This document shows positions 11,363 through 22,523 of a DNA stretch of 64,000 bases, piece after piece; the stretch's first letter is position 1; every line of letters starts with the position of its first letter. Source of the DNA: Spirometra erinaceieuropaei (taxonomy: Eukaryota > Platyhelminthes > Cestoda > Diphyllobothriidea > Diphyllobothriidae); assembly GCA_902702965.1 (NCBI GenBank), contig CACRXP010000001.1, forward strand, positions 4,576,743 through 4,640,742, read 5' to 3'. A program made the position numbers and the translations under genes. A model generated the notes under the pieces. That model was given only the letters and a program-made list of their open reading frames with translations. It was not told where the DNA came from and made no database searches.

Positions 11363-11863
11363 CCGACTTTGCTGTATGGAGCAGAGACTTAGACGGTCTG
11401 CATTAGGCAGGCACGCAGACTCAGCCACTCCCACCTCAACTGTCTTCTTCGAATACTGAAGTCGAGGTGGCAGGACCGAATTCCAGGCACGGACAGACTG
11501 GAGCGGTCAGGAATCATCAGCAACTACGCCATGCTGAGGCAACTACAACTACGCCGGAGCGCCATCTCGTGTGAATGGACGAAGAAAGGCTACCCAGACG
11601 ACTCTCCTATGGAGATATCGCGACGAGTCCACGCCGACAAGGAGGTCAAGTCCGACCCTACAAGGATACTCTGAGACCCTCCCTGAAGGACCTGTAGATC
11701 AACCCGGCCAACTGAGAAGACCTCGCCCGGGACCGACTTACATGGATAAGAACAGTGAAGACAGGCGTAACAATCTTCGGAGCCAACCGCATCATCACCG
11801 CCAAAGCCAAGTGCGAGACGCGAAAATCTCAAGTGCCGCCGCCTCACAACGCCAACGCCCAAC

Positions 11864-12641
11864 CGCCTTCATCGTGCCCACGATGTCAACGGACATTTCG
11901 GGAACCACATGGACTTGTTGGACGCCTCCGGACCAACCGCAACATCCGGACTGCACAAACCGCCGTCTCTATGTCCACCTCTCCCTCGCGTCCCACGCCG
12001 TCGGCTTAATTTGACAGCCTTCCCGGACCACCACTGCCGTCCCCCCTCTCTTTCTCTACTCCTCCTCCTCCTCCTCCTCCTCCTCCTCCTCCTCCTCCAT
12101 CTCTATCGCCATGACGTCTCCCGCTGTGTCGTCTGTTATGCCCGCCGCACTATACACAATTCTGAAGTACCAAGAAACACCAACGCCATCATCGTCAATG
12201 CCAATGATGAGGACCTAATCTATGACTGCACGCACTGGGATCGCACCTTCACTTCACACATTGGTCTGGTCAGTCACTTGCGAATCTCCCGCACAGAGAC
12301 TGACGAACCAGTGCCTGGAGCACCAACCTACACTCGCTGCATCCGTCTACACTGCTCACACTGCCCTCGCACATTCATGTACCGCATGGGCCTATTCGGC
12401 CAGATGCGTGTCCATGAGACCGGAATTGGCCGCAGTCTAGACACATCCAGCACACCCATAATGCTTAGCCCCACTAACGCTGCGCCTCTCAGAGCGCCCA
12501 CCAATATCAGCTCCATCATCTCCATCACTGAAGCTGATACTGACACCGCCGACATCTCATGTTCACACTGTCCCCGCACATTCTCCTTACGCATCGACCT
12601 GGTCGGCCACTTGCGAATGCATCGCACAGCGACTGGCGAAC
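11864..12641 (+). pseudogene. LINE C-terminal C2H2 zinc-finger array
   Basis: The 3' end of the LINE polyprotein encodes four finger-like modules. The first (about 11870-11935, CPRCQRTF) has lost its second histidine pair. The second (about 12229-12295) has His in place of one Cys, the third (about 12354-12420, CSHCPRTF) keeps both Cys, and the fourth (12560-12622) is canonical C-X2-C-X12-H-X3-H. Between finger 1 and finger 2 lies a CTC microsatellite. In the frame now open the microsatellite reads poly-Leu, but in the frame of finger 1 it reads poly-Ser, so a shift has occurred. The fingers presumably bind nucleic acid during retrotransposition; that role is inference. Confidence 0.7.
12055..12097 (+). 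repeat. (CTC)n microsatellite
   Basis: About fourteen CTC units in a row inside the LINE 3' region, between the first zinc finger and the rest of the array. Confidence 0.9.
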
Positions 12642-13389
12642 CAGTACGTTCGATATCTGGTTCAGAAAATATGAATTAATGTTCGAAAGAGAGGGGAAAA
12701 GTCTTGCTGACGGAGAAGTGGAAATTCTGTTGCTGAAACTTGGACGAATGGAACACGAGAAGTATGTCAAATTCGTCATACCGAAGAAACCGGCCGAAAT
12801 CGAATTCATGGAGACGGTAAGAAACCTGAAAGCCTTATTCACCCATTCAAAGTCATTGTTTAACAGACGCTTTGAATGTTTTAAATTGGAGAAGAGGGTA
12901 GACGAAGACTATTTTGATTTGGCAGGCAGACTAAATGATATGTACAAACAGGCTGATCTAGAGCAAGCAACAGCAAGCCAGGTTATGGCCCAATTGTTCA
13001 TAAAATCACTTACTCTACCGGAGGACGCGGACATACACACGCGGCTGCTGTCCAGACTGGATGAGGATGGTGACACGACTGTACAGAAGTTAGCAGGTGA
13101 ATGTTTTAGACTCAGGAACATTAAACAGGATACACGGTTGATTGGCGAAACAAACAGTCAACAACTACAGGTGTTGGACATTAGGAAAAACTGGCCGCCA
13201 CAGAGAGAAACATTTCCCAGAAGACCAAAGACTGCCTGTTGGCAGTGCGGTGGAGGGCACTATGTCGTCGACTGTCCCTATAAAACGCAGAAGTGTTTCA
13301 AATGTTCGAGATTTGGCCACAAATCGACATACTGCCGAGCAGGACGGCCAAGTCCCAGTAAACAGTGCAACGTCGTTTCTGATGGTTAG
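12642..13389 (+). pseudogene. Gypsy 2 Gag, N-terminally truncated
   Basis: The frame encodes a retrotransposon Gag core beginning FDIWFRKYELMFEREG and ends with two zinc knuckles: CWQCGGGHYVVDC (near-canonical) and CFKCSRFGHKSTYC (canonical CX2CX4HX4C). It binds element RNA and builds the virus-like particle in intact family members. The open frame extends upstream to 12559 only because it reads through LINE sequence, so the ATG there is not the element's own. The true start is missing. Confidence 0.8.
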
Positions 13390-13461
13390 GCACGGGTGCT
13401 AGGCTGTGAACACCGAAAATAGCTAACCGTGAGTATAAATGAGAAAGCGGTCAGGCTTTAA

Positions 13462-13722
13462 GTGGACACAGCGTCTGATCTGACGATTATAGCGGTAGAA
13501 GCATGGCAAATGATAGGAGCACCCAGTCTTATCCCAACTCCCGTCACTGCAAGGACATCGAACGGCACGGAAATAAAATTCAGGGGATGTTTTTCAACTA
13601 GTATCGGATTTGGGGATAAAAATTGTTTAGCAGACGTCTTCATATCGGAGTGTCCGATCGACCTGGGAAATAAGGCAATCTCCGAGTTATGGAGTCAGCC
13701 ATTTGACAGAATCTGTTGCGCA
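13462..13722 (+). pseudogene. Gypsy 2 aspartic protease remnant
   Basis: The frame begins MDTASDLTIIAVEAW. The usual catalytic D-T/S-G reads DTA-S-D, so the active-site Gly is replaced or displaced. It continues to the end-of-protease region near SELWSQPFDRICC. A stop at about 13389 and lost sequence separate it from Gag. Confidence 0.6.
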
Positions 13723-15060
13723 GTACAAGAAACGGAACAGAATCTGCGGGAGAAGTATGCGAAAATGATGGAAAAGTCAGTCAGTCGAAAGCAGTTTTAC
13801 GCACCAAACCAAACAAGAAACCATTTTTCAGGCAATGTCGTCGAGTTCCGTTTGCAATCCAGGAAGACGCGGAGAAAGAGTTGGAACGTTTACAAGAGAA
13901 GGGTATCATCTACCCCACCAATTACACCGCATGGGCTGCCCCAATTGTAGCGGTTAGGAAGCCAAATGGGAACTTGAGACTGTGTGCTGACTATTCGACG
14001 GGATTAAACGATGTTTTGGAGGATTACCACCATCCCCTACCGACGGTGGAGGAAATTTTTGCCAAGTTAAATGGTGGAAAGTCATTTGCACGAATTGATC
14101 TTTCAGAAGCTTATTTACAGATAGAAGTGGAGGAGGAATCGCAGGAGCTACTGACGATCAAAACTCCAAAAGGTTTATTCAAGTTTACGCGGCTAAATTA
14201 CGGCATTAAAGCGGTTCCAAGCATTTTCCAGCAGGTTATGGATACAATGCTTACGGATACGCAGGGAGCGGTTGCGTACTTAGATGACATTCTAGTAGTT
14301 GGTCGCTCGGAGGAGGAATTACTAGAAAGGCTGGACAAAGTCATGGAGAATCTCGTCAATTATGGATTTAAAATTAACATGCAAAAAAGCGAATTTTTGC
14401 GGAAAGGAATTCACTATCTCTGATTTTTAATAAATGCAGACGGAAGAGCACCGGACCCCGAGAGAGTGCTGGCATTTCAGAGCATAAAAACCCCACAGAA
14501 TGTAAAGGAATTACAATCCTTCATGGGTCTTGTCAGTTACTACGGGTCGTTCATAGAGGGACTTCACAGTTTGAAGGGACCTTTAAATCAACTTTTGTGC
14601 AGGGATACCCCATTCGTCTGGTCAGAGGAGTGCCAAGCAGCTTTTATGACGATGAAGGCTAAGATAAATCATTCGACAATGCTCTCCTATTTCGAGTTGA
14701 GCAATGAAACGATCGTCCAGGCCGATGCCTCTGACTATGGACTGGGCGCAGTTTTGTTTCAAAAGAATGTGCACGGAAAAGTTCAGCCTCTGATGCATGC
14801 TGCGGTCACTGACGAAAGCAGAAAGAAATTACAGTCAGATAGAAAAAGAGGCTTTGGCTATAATCTTTGCTGTCCAAAGATTTCATCAGTTTATATATGG
14901 CAGACATTTCACTTTACACACTGATCATCAGCCTTTAAAGTTTCTTCTGGGGACGAACGCTGGCATACCGCAGACTGCAGCGAAATGGATTCAGCGATGG
15001 GCAACAATCCTCTTGAACTAGGATTTCACTATTCAGTACATACCTACGCAGAAATTTGGA
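13716..15060 (+). pseudogene. Gypsy 2 reverse transcriptase and RNase H
   Basis: RT is readable from about 13800 (LERLQEKGIIYPTNYTAWAA) through FARIDLSEAYLQ, LNYGIKAVPSIFQQ and YLDD at 14277-14288, with catalytic Asp retained. A TGA at 14421 interrupts the connection domain. RNase H follows with IVQADASDYGLGAVLF (about 14716) and HTDHQPLKFLLG after a shift near 14800. Another stop lies at 15019. The RT core frame of 235 codons is the longest intact piece. Confidence 0.8.
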
Positions 15061-15072
15061 ACCCCAGACGCG

Positions 15073-16257
15073 TTGTCGAGGTTAAGCGAAGACAAAGAAA
15101 GTCGAGAAGAGGTAGTGGTAGCACAAACTCTGGCCGAAGATGACGCAGAACTTAGGGAAGTTATTCGACAGGTTCCCATCACAGCCGAGCACATCAGAGT
15201 TGCAACAATGGACGACCCGCTACTACGTCAGGTTAAGGAATTCATACTGTGTGGCTGGTCCGATGAAGACAGAACGCACGCATGTATTAAGGCTTTTAAG
15301 AATCGAAAGGATCAGTTGTACATTGTGCAGGACTGCTTAATGTACGATGGCCGAGTGATTGTGCCGGATAAATACAGGGCAAAAGTATTGCGGGAGCTAC
15401 ATGCTGGACATCCGGGTATAACGCGGATGAAACAGTTAGCAAGAAAGTACGTTTACTGGCCCGGAATTGACGAAATTATTGGAACTTCTGTCCATAGTTG
15501 TAGCCCGTGCGGACGTTTCGCAAAGAACCCTCCGAAAATCCCACCAGTGTCGTGGCCGGAAGCCACGAAACCCTGGAGTAGGATCCACCTGGGCTACGCG
15601 GGTCCATTTTGCAACAAGATGTTTCTCATCTTGGTTGACGCGTGGTCGAAATGACCAGATGTTTTCGATGTAGCGGTAATCACGGCGGAAAACACAGTGC
15701 GGAAAACTGAGGAGTTAATTTCGAGGTACGGAATCTCGACAGAGATTGTGGCAGATAATGGGACCTAGTTTATCTTGAGCACATTTCAGCAGATGTGTCA
15801 AAAGTGGGGGATCAAACACATTAGGTCGCCGCCTTTCCATCCTCAATCCAATGGCCAGGCCGAAAGGTTTGTCGGCACATTCAAAAGGGCAATGAGAAAG
15901 ATGTGAAACTCAGGCGTCAAGATGGAGCATCTTAACACATTTCTGTTGGCCTATTGAACGACGCCGAAGACGGAGCTAGGTGGATCAACTCCGGCAGAAA
16001 GATTTCTGGACAAAAAACCCGATGTGCGTCTGCAATATCTGAAACCTGTGGTCCGAGAGGTTCAGCCGCAAAGATCCTGTTTCGTAGAGGGAGAAGAGGT
16101 ATATGTACGGGATTACGTTCCAGGAAGGGAGCCCTGGATAGAGGGTATAATCAAAAGGACGCATGGGGTAGTTTACGAAGTTGAGACAAGTCGAGGACGT
16201 GTGAGAAGACACGCAAACCAGTTAAGGCAACCAACTGGCCTTGGACCTACTTTGTGA
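15073..16257 (+). pseudogene. Gypsy 2 integrase
   Basis: The HHCC zinc domain reads ELHAGHPGITRMKQLARKY followed by C-X2-C (SCSPC). The catalytic core starts at HLGYAGPF, where the first Asp of the expected H-x-D-x-A/F-G-P is replaced by Gly. The second Asp lies in ADNGT (about 15750), followed directly by a stop, and the Glu region lies near NGQAERF (about 15850). The C-terminal part, readable around 16024-16257, ends EVETSRGRVRRHANQLR. Stops at 15652, 15766 and 15905 show long decay. Confidence 0.75.
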
Positions 16258-16405
16258 CACTTTCAGTATCCCGACTCCGAAGGTTGAGGCTCCAAATGTG
16301 GTCCAGGCCCCTAGGCGATCCTCTCGAACTAGACACCCTCCGAACAGACTTATTATCCACCCAAAATTTCCGAACATACGAGGTCCACTCTTTAAAAGCG
16401 GGAGG

Positions 16406-16745
16406 TGTTAGGACCGCCCAGAACACGACGCACCGTTCCAGTCGTCCGGGGGTCACGCCTGACAAAGAACCGCAAACTCGCCGGACAGCCTCGCCTAGGA
16501 AACCCGCATGCGAGCCAGACAGTTGCACGCCGCTGAGTCATGCGCGACCTCCAGGGGCCAGCAACACGCGAGCGCCTGCCCATGCGGGCGCTCAGGACTG
16601 GACCAGCAGGAACACGCAAACCAGACGAAGGCTGAACCCTTAAATACGAAGCCACGGACGGAAGGATTAAGAGTTGATGTACACAGGGTGACTGACGCAG
16701 TAAAGCTGTTCTCTCCTATCCTGTCTGTCTTCTATTCCGCACAGA
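16406..16745 (+). repeat. 3' LTR of Gypsy 2
   Basis: A purine-rich tract AAAAGCGGGAGG (16394-16405) directly precedes TGTTAGGACC, the expected polypurine-tract/LTR start. The stretch ends near CCGCACA and is followed by GAACTGGCGTCA. The length of about 340 bp suits a Gypsy LTR. No second copy is present to prove the ends. Confidence 0.6.
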
Positions 16746-16924
16746 ACTGGCGTCATACTAATTGGGGATATGACCGTGGATCGAAAATGACCGCAGCACC
16801 CCTGAAGAGGTCAAACGACGGGCAACCAAGCATGCACGAGGACCGGGATACCCGCCTTACAACATTCGATTGTCCAATCTTGACCTTTTTCCTTTTGACT
16901 ATAGGCAGCTATAAGGAGGACTAA
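16746..16924 (+). other. Gypsy leader-like sequence beyond the LTR
   Basis: Right after the LTR comes ACTGGCGTCATACTAATTGG, which looks like a primer-binding site, and then an ATG frame (MTAAPLKRSNDGQP...) ending FFLLTIGSYKED. Both are expected after a 5' LTR, not a 3' LTR. The frame resembles a Gag start of the type missing from Gypsy 2. It could be the beginning of a tandem or recombined second copy. Confidence 0.4.
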
Positions 16925-16929
16925 TACAA

Positions 16930-17185
16930 GGGTTCCACAGGCTGAGAGGTCAGGGTTGTTTCCTCACATCCTGAAAGTTCTTTGAGCTGTCACCCCTACC
17001 AGCTTGAGAGGACATTCTCTCAAACTACGTGTGACTGTGGCAAGACTGGACGCAGGAACGTTTTACTTCCCCGACAGAGTGATTAAGGCCTAGAATGCTC
17101 TGCCTGTGGACGTTGTCATGTCCCATCCGTAAACACAGCTAAGAGGATGCTTAACCAATACAGGGGTACGTACCATTACGCCTTC
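16930..17185 (+). pseudogene. LINE RT C-terminal remnant
   Basis: Broken frames resemble the extreme C-terminus of a non-LTR RT: a HPYQLE-like segment, then DRVIKAWNALPVDVV-like sequence read across a shift and a stop (about 17070-17110), then VNTAKRMLNQY. The same type of ending is seen at 40322-40560 (-). No start, RT core or tail remains. Confidence 0.5.
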
Positions 17186-18555
17186 AGAAACTAACGCGTC
17201 TCCCACCTTGTATCATCCTTCACGAAGGTTGTACGTCACCAAACATGTTACTCACTGTTTTACAGTAACATTATTTTATAATTGTTTGGTTAAACACCCC
17301 TCGAGATGACGTGATCAAATGTGTTCTGGCTGAAATTTAAGCGTTCGTTTCCATGCTACTTGAGATAATTCGGAAATACGTTTAGATGTATCCCTAATTT
17401 GGACCCATCACACATACACTGGCACATATTAGTGTTTGCCAGACAGCTGCATGCTTGCTGCATGTAATTCTTTAGCCAATCTTCCTTCCAAATTCCTTTA
17501 TGTATTGGCGTTCTAATTGCATGGTTATGGTGACCAATAGGGAGTTCGGAGGCGTTCGTCTACCTTTTCCTTGTTAAAACCGAACCGAAATAACGATCTG
17601 CTTGGAGTATTCTAAGCTCGTTCCGTCTGACGGCAGACGTTGGAGACGATCTATTCTCTACGCAGGGCAGGTTGCCGTGGGTTTGCAGCTTGCTGTAGGG
17701 CACCAAAAGGCATCCGTTCGGTGCGAGTGAGCAACGGTGTATAGTGTTGTTCACGTGGGTCTGTCATGTCTGTCACCAGTATAAGCAAGTGATCAGCCGA
17801 GTTTGGTCACATGACTGCTTGTTACACGGGCTACTTTTGGGGCGCATATTCACGAGGGACGAGGGGCCAGGGATGGCAAGCCACGCCGACCAACGCGTCG
17901 CCTAGTGGCCTTTTGGTTGTGGGCACTGGGGCGGCTGTCAGAGGAGTTCAGTAGAGGCCAAATGTAGGAGCAACTGGAGCCTGACTCTCCGTCTTGATAG
18001 AGCCGCATTATCCCGCCGGTTAGTGTCCTTCCGAAAAAGGGTCTTTAGTCCACCGTGATAGGGTATAAGTGCTGGGGATTGTCTACAGTGAGGAAAAGCG
18101 CCGAAGTGTCGTGGGAACGGAGTCCCAGAGTCGGTCTTTCTCTCTCTCTCTCTCTCTCTCTGTCCTCTCCCGTGCACCAATCGACTGCCTAAGTCGGTCA
18201 ACTAGTTGGCAATCGGATTGGGCGGAGTAATTGACTGAGCTACGAAAGTCCGTTTAAATATGTCACGCTCTACCTGATCAGGTCGCGCCAAAAAAGTACT
18301 CTTCTCACCTGCTCAGCAGGTGCGTATTGCCTGCCTATGGAGCGCGTCGTGAGATGGGTTTGTCTGTCGTGTCTGAGCTGGTGGGGAGATGTATGCTGAT
18401 GGCGTATGAACTGCTGTGTATCGCTGCAGGTTTTTTTTCACTGAGGCGCATTTGACCGATTGGGCCTCTACGATGACCGAATGTGAACGCGCATTACGGA
18501 CAGCTGAGGCCGTTGCGACAGGTGCTTCCGGCGCCAGACCTGGTATACAAATGAT
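17186..18555. other. Intergenic, no supported gene
   Basis: Only short frames occur. A (TC)n tract at 18138-18161 sits in a stretch that resembles other noncoding repeats (GGAACGGAGTCCCAGAGTCG compares loosely with the reverse complement at 41450-41475). No coding domain was recognised. Confidence 0.4.
18138..18161 (+). repeat. (TC)n microsatellite
   Basis: About eleven TC units in a row. Confidence 0.9.
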
Positions 18556-18559
18556 GGCC

Positions 18560-19500
18560 ATACAACCAATCAGACTGATTACATTTCAGTTGGCTCAAAG
18601 TTTCGCAACTGAGTTTAGGATAGAAGATCGATGCCTGGTGTCAAAACTGGTAACACACATGGGTCTGACCGTGTTCTCGTTCACACACACCCGAAGGCTC
18701 ACGCCCACATCTACGCCGAAAATAGCACGAGCGAGACGCCATGACGTCGCAAAACTTCGGCAACGCAGCAATATCGAGGTCTCGTTTTACGATTCGACAC
18801 AACGGATAAGCCGGGTGGCCAATGGTCATCAATTAAGATATCAGTCTATGAGGCGACTGAGAGAACACTTGGATTCATCCAGCCGCGCCTCAATGAAGCC
18901 TGCAGTTGTCTGTCTAAGCGGCTCGAGCCGGGTCCTGCATAGATGCTTCCTTCCGCCAACTCCGGAAAATGGCGACGAAATCTGCCAGAGATGCCTGGAA
19001 GAAATATTGGGCTGAAACAGCGACCTCCACGTAGCATACCTCAAACGTTAGTAACACTCGAAAACCGTGTCAAATTATTCGCCAGGTTAGTGGTGAGCTC
19101 TCATCACCTAGTAACTCTGTCCAAAATGTGAATGTCGGCATTATTGGTGTCAACTCAGCCAAGGTCTATCGCTAGCATGAACACTTCGAGCACCCTCCCA
19201 ACTTTAATGAACAACCAGTCACACTCTTGCTCTCCTCTGCATGGGAGTTTTATTCTTCTCCAGCCTATGCAGTGCCATGCGATTTCCGTTCTGACAGAGA
19301 AGTTGTCGATGCAATGTGGAGGCTGCACAGGAGCGAGGTGTCCGAAGAGAACGGGGTTTCCACAGAAATCTACAAGGTTTCTGTCGACGCACCGGCACCC
19401 TGGCTCCTCGAGCTAATTTTTAAAGCTTGGGGAGATGGGACCGATCCTGAGGGCTGGAGCTCGGTCAGCGGCGGACGGGTGTCCAATTGTAGGTCCACGT
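18560..19500 (+). pseudogene. LINE (RTE-like) remnant before and into the RT
   Basis: Pieces of a non-LTR polyprotein different from the LINE at 5971-12641. A linker-like stretch ARARRHDVAKLRQRSNIEVSF (about 18720-18790) is followed, after shifts, by an RT beginning readable at about 19310-19460: MWRLHRSEVSEENGVSTEIYK, then LLELIFKAWGDGTDP. This corresponds to the conserved NKAxGEDGIPAEIYK region of RTE-type RTs. The rest of the RT is absent; the frame stops by 19502. Confidence 0.6.
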
Positions 19501-21454
19501 GACGGTCGTAGTAAATCGCTCACTTTCTTGCATGTGTAAACTACGCCTAACGCCGATTCATTGACACGCAGCTCTCACATGTGGCACTCCGAAGTTAGAC
19601 TCTGTCTAACGGCCACACCCGGTAACTGTCTCGACCAGCGGGCTAAACCAGGTGAGGGTTTCCCTGTGGGCATCTCCACGGACACGGTACTTCGGATCCG
19701 CTCTCACCACCGCTGACCGGATGGACCATCGAACCGCCGTCTCCAAGATGAGGCTCCGTCTGCAACCCCAGAGAGGCCTCAAGGTAAGTGACTCCCCAGG
19801 TTAGCTGAATACCGCTTGACTGTCCTGTCTGTCCACTCTTGCATTTTCAGCACTCAGCAAGCTACTGACCTAGTGGTTGGATGGCCTGGCCCTTTCTGCT
19901 CCTTCGCGTCTATTCCCCACCCACCTGCGCCATTAACTCTCTCTGGCCTATACTCTATTCTACTCTTATTTTTTTGTCCTTGCATCGTTTGTCTTTGTTG
20001 TTAGCTAAATGCCGTTCTAATGAATACCGTTCTGTTAAAATTTGCCTGTTCATCGTCTACACATCAGCAACTAGTTAGTTTAGAGAGGGACGAGAAACTC
20101 TGCTTCCAGTCCTTACCCTTCTCCCATCCCCTTCTCCTTCCCCAGCGATCCTGTACGCTGCCAGGATGACTTGGGTCGTCCTTCCACTAAACAAAGTTGC
20201 GACCCATAGTGGAGTCCGGCAGCCGTCTGGGATGTTTAAGCGGTCCTATTTAGGGACAGCGCTGCTTATCCCCGTGAGGGTTGTAGGACCGGGAAAGGAG
20301 CCCTAAAAGAATGCTGGCGTCACGTCCTCTGCGCACAGATACAAAAAAATGCGAGTAAAACAGCCAAGCACGAAACCATGCTCTCTCTCCCTTCCCCCTC
20401 CTTTTCCCCTCCATCCCACCCCACAGGCTGTCGGGGTAAGTTATCTTAACTCGAAGTGATGCAGTGCCCGACCTCTACGATCCCGAACGAGAACTCAGAA
20501 AAACTGTTCATAATCGAGGACCCTTCTCTTGTCAAGCGGACGTTTTGCGTTGAAAGCGCGGTAAGGTTATTTTGTGGATAAAAATGTCATTTTACGATCT
20601 GCTGAGTTCTTGAGACCATGCTTGATTGCGGGCGCACACGAAAACAGTGAGTGACCAGGTGAGCCAACTGCATGCCACAGTTGCTTCTTACGTCATAAAT
20701 AAACGTATAGTTCCGTATCTCATCGTTCACAAAACATTTTCAGGGACAGACCTCTGTCTTAAGACCATTATTTCGGGATCGCCTTGAGTTGGTCCTACAG
20801 GTCGGGCAGTGCATTGAACAATGAACGACTTTAATATTTTCTTTTTGTCCCTTTTTCACTTTCGTATTCAGTCGTATTATTGCATATAATTAATTGTGCC
20901 GTTGTTGTATTCTTTGTCAGTTATGTGACATATTTTACACTTACTTGTGCTTTCTTATTTCTCTATATACGCTATGGAGGGCAGCGGTGTCCAGTTAGGG
21001 GCAACCGTACCCGAGGGGTAGTTTGTACAGTGCAAATGGTGATCACCCCTTCCGGTCTTAAACTGTCCCTCAACTCTCATCCGTTGATTACCGAAATTAT
21101 GTCCTGCCTAGCGGTCACATTCCAGTGACCGCCTAGATTGGCGAGCTAAGCCAAAAGAAGATATCCTGTGCTGTGTGGCTGACAATATAAGGCAGCCCGT
21201 CTGTACTCACCACACACGGCCTTGCTCTGTGCCAGACTCCCGTGAGGACGACTCTGATTTAACATGAACTGTAATTCCTTTTAGGCCATATTTAGAGTCA
21301 GCCGCTACAGCCGGAATTAGAGTCCTAGGGAGGACCGAGATTTCCCGTCACTTGTCAACTTTAGAACCCAAAAATATTAATGCATCGTGATTAATTTAAT
21401 TGCGTTAGATTCATTATAGTGAGGAGTGAGATGATTGGCGGTGGAGATGGATTT
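19501..21454. other. Intergenic with noncoding repeat-like sequence, no supported gene
   Basis: A GC-richer part around 19620-19800 (TCTCCACGGACACGGTACTT, ACCGCTGACCGGATGG) has the look of a noncoding repeat. The part around 20370-20450 is pyrimidine-rich. From 20800 on the sequence is AT-rich with hydrophobic but short frames. No domain was recognised. Confidence 0.35.
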
Positions 21455-22247
21455 CACATGCATGCATTTTTCCCATTGATTTTCGATGGTCTTGGAAATT
21501 CAAATATATTTTATAGAAACCACAAACAAAAATGCGCTTTCTTTTAGTCAATCGATAGAGAATCACGTCTTCCTTATATTTTATACTTAACGAAGGAGTA
21601 TAATTAGGTTTTAAAAAAAGTTTCTAGTTGTGAGACTTTTTAAGACCGCGATATGTCCATTCACATAGCATCGTACCTGGCCGCTTACCACTGCTCCTCA
21701 TGAAATGTGCAAGATGGTCCGCATCCATTGCAAAATTTTATGAACCCTGTATGATAGCTCTTTAATGACATAGAAAAATATGGGATTTTCTTTACGCGGA
21801 ACGCATGCGCCTTGTAGAGTGTAATCACTAAGCGCTGATGCAAGGAATGGTCAGGCTCCAAATTTTTCGGCAATTAGAAAACTTTTTTAAAACCTAATTA
21901 TGCTCCGTTCTTAAGTATAAAATATAAAGAAGACGTAATTTTCTACTGATTGACTAAAAGAAAACGTATTTTTGTTTGTGGTTTCCATAAAATATGTTTG
22001 AATTTCCGTAACCATCGAAAATCAATGGGAAAAATGCATGCTAATTAAGTAGTCATTTTTTCCGAGCACGCTTTCTACAGGAGATTAAGAAGAAGTGCAT
22101 TTAAAAGCCCACATCCTGCTGAGTCTAAAATGTTATAAGATTGTGCCTTATGATAATCAGTATCACAACCGCGACCAAGTAATCCTTCCTAATCGAAAAC
22201 GAATTTCGGAATTTCAGCCAACATTTCATGAGATAGGTCATGCACTG
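21455..22247. mobile_element. Foldback element F1, left arm truncated
   Basis: The right arm ends TCATGAGATAGGTCATGCACTG followed by TA, the same terminus as F6 and F9. The left arm starts inside the element at GCATGCATTTTTCCCATTG and lacks the outer 200 bp or so. The spacer is full-length and matches that of F9. It encodes no protein; frames inside (21685-21873) are chance. Confidence 0.8.
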
Positions 22248-22523
22248 TAAGTGTAGGCGTGCCATCACACCCACCAGACTGGTGCGTACACTGCGGTGCC
22301 TGATTACCGTCTGCCCTCAATCAATCTGACTCCTTCTTTTGGTCAACATCATCTACAGCGCAGCCGGTTATGGGAACGGGGAGTCCCTGGCTTTGAGCCA
22401 ATTGGCTAATAAAGCTCTTGTCCCAGCGATCGTGTCTCCTTTTTCAAGGCTGCTTTCTGGGACTCGTCTCTTCGCTTCTATTGGCAATGTATTCGGGCGC
22501 GATGCGCTCCGACCGGCCCGGCG

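Larger units (their letters stand above)
9966..12641 (+). mobile_element. LINE 3' part: reverse transcriptase and zinc-finger tail, decayed
   Basis: The LINE interrupted at 6321 resumes here. RT landmarks in order: GKASGSDAIP (about 10035), LLNVAEKIFVRTLLNRL (10240-10290), FVDLKKAFDKVNRE (motif A, about 10430), NGVKQGC (motif B, about 10585) and SADD at 10776-10787 in place of F/YADD. A C-terminal part near 11570-11810 includes MDEERLPRRLSYGD and the end of the polyprotein. Several stops and shifts break the frame (10138, 10480, 10724, about 10900), so it is dead. Roughly 400 residues between endonuclease and RT are missing at the Gypsy junction. A 211-bp element is inserted at 11152-11362, and Gypsy 2 truncates the 3' end at about 12641. 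Confidence 0.85.
12642..16745 (+). mobile_element. Ty3/Gypsy element 2, broken copy inserted in the LINE
   Basis: A second Gypsy, different in sequence from Gypsy 1 and on the opposite strand, begins abruptly inside the LINE finger region (LINE ...GGCGAACCAG, then Gag). Domains in order are Gag (12642-13389), protease (about 13460-13720), RT (about 13800-14430), RNase H (about 14460-15060), integrase (about 15073-16255) and a 3' LTR (16406-16745). Stops and shifts near 13389-13460, 13716-13950, 14421, about 14800, 15019, 15652, 15766 and 15905 make it inactive. The Gag N-terminus and 5' LTR are absent at the left junction. Confidence 0.85.
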
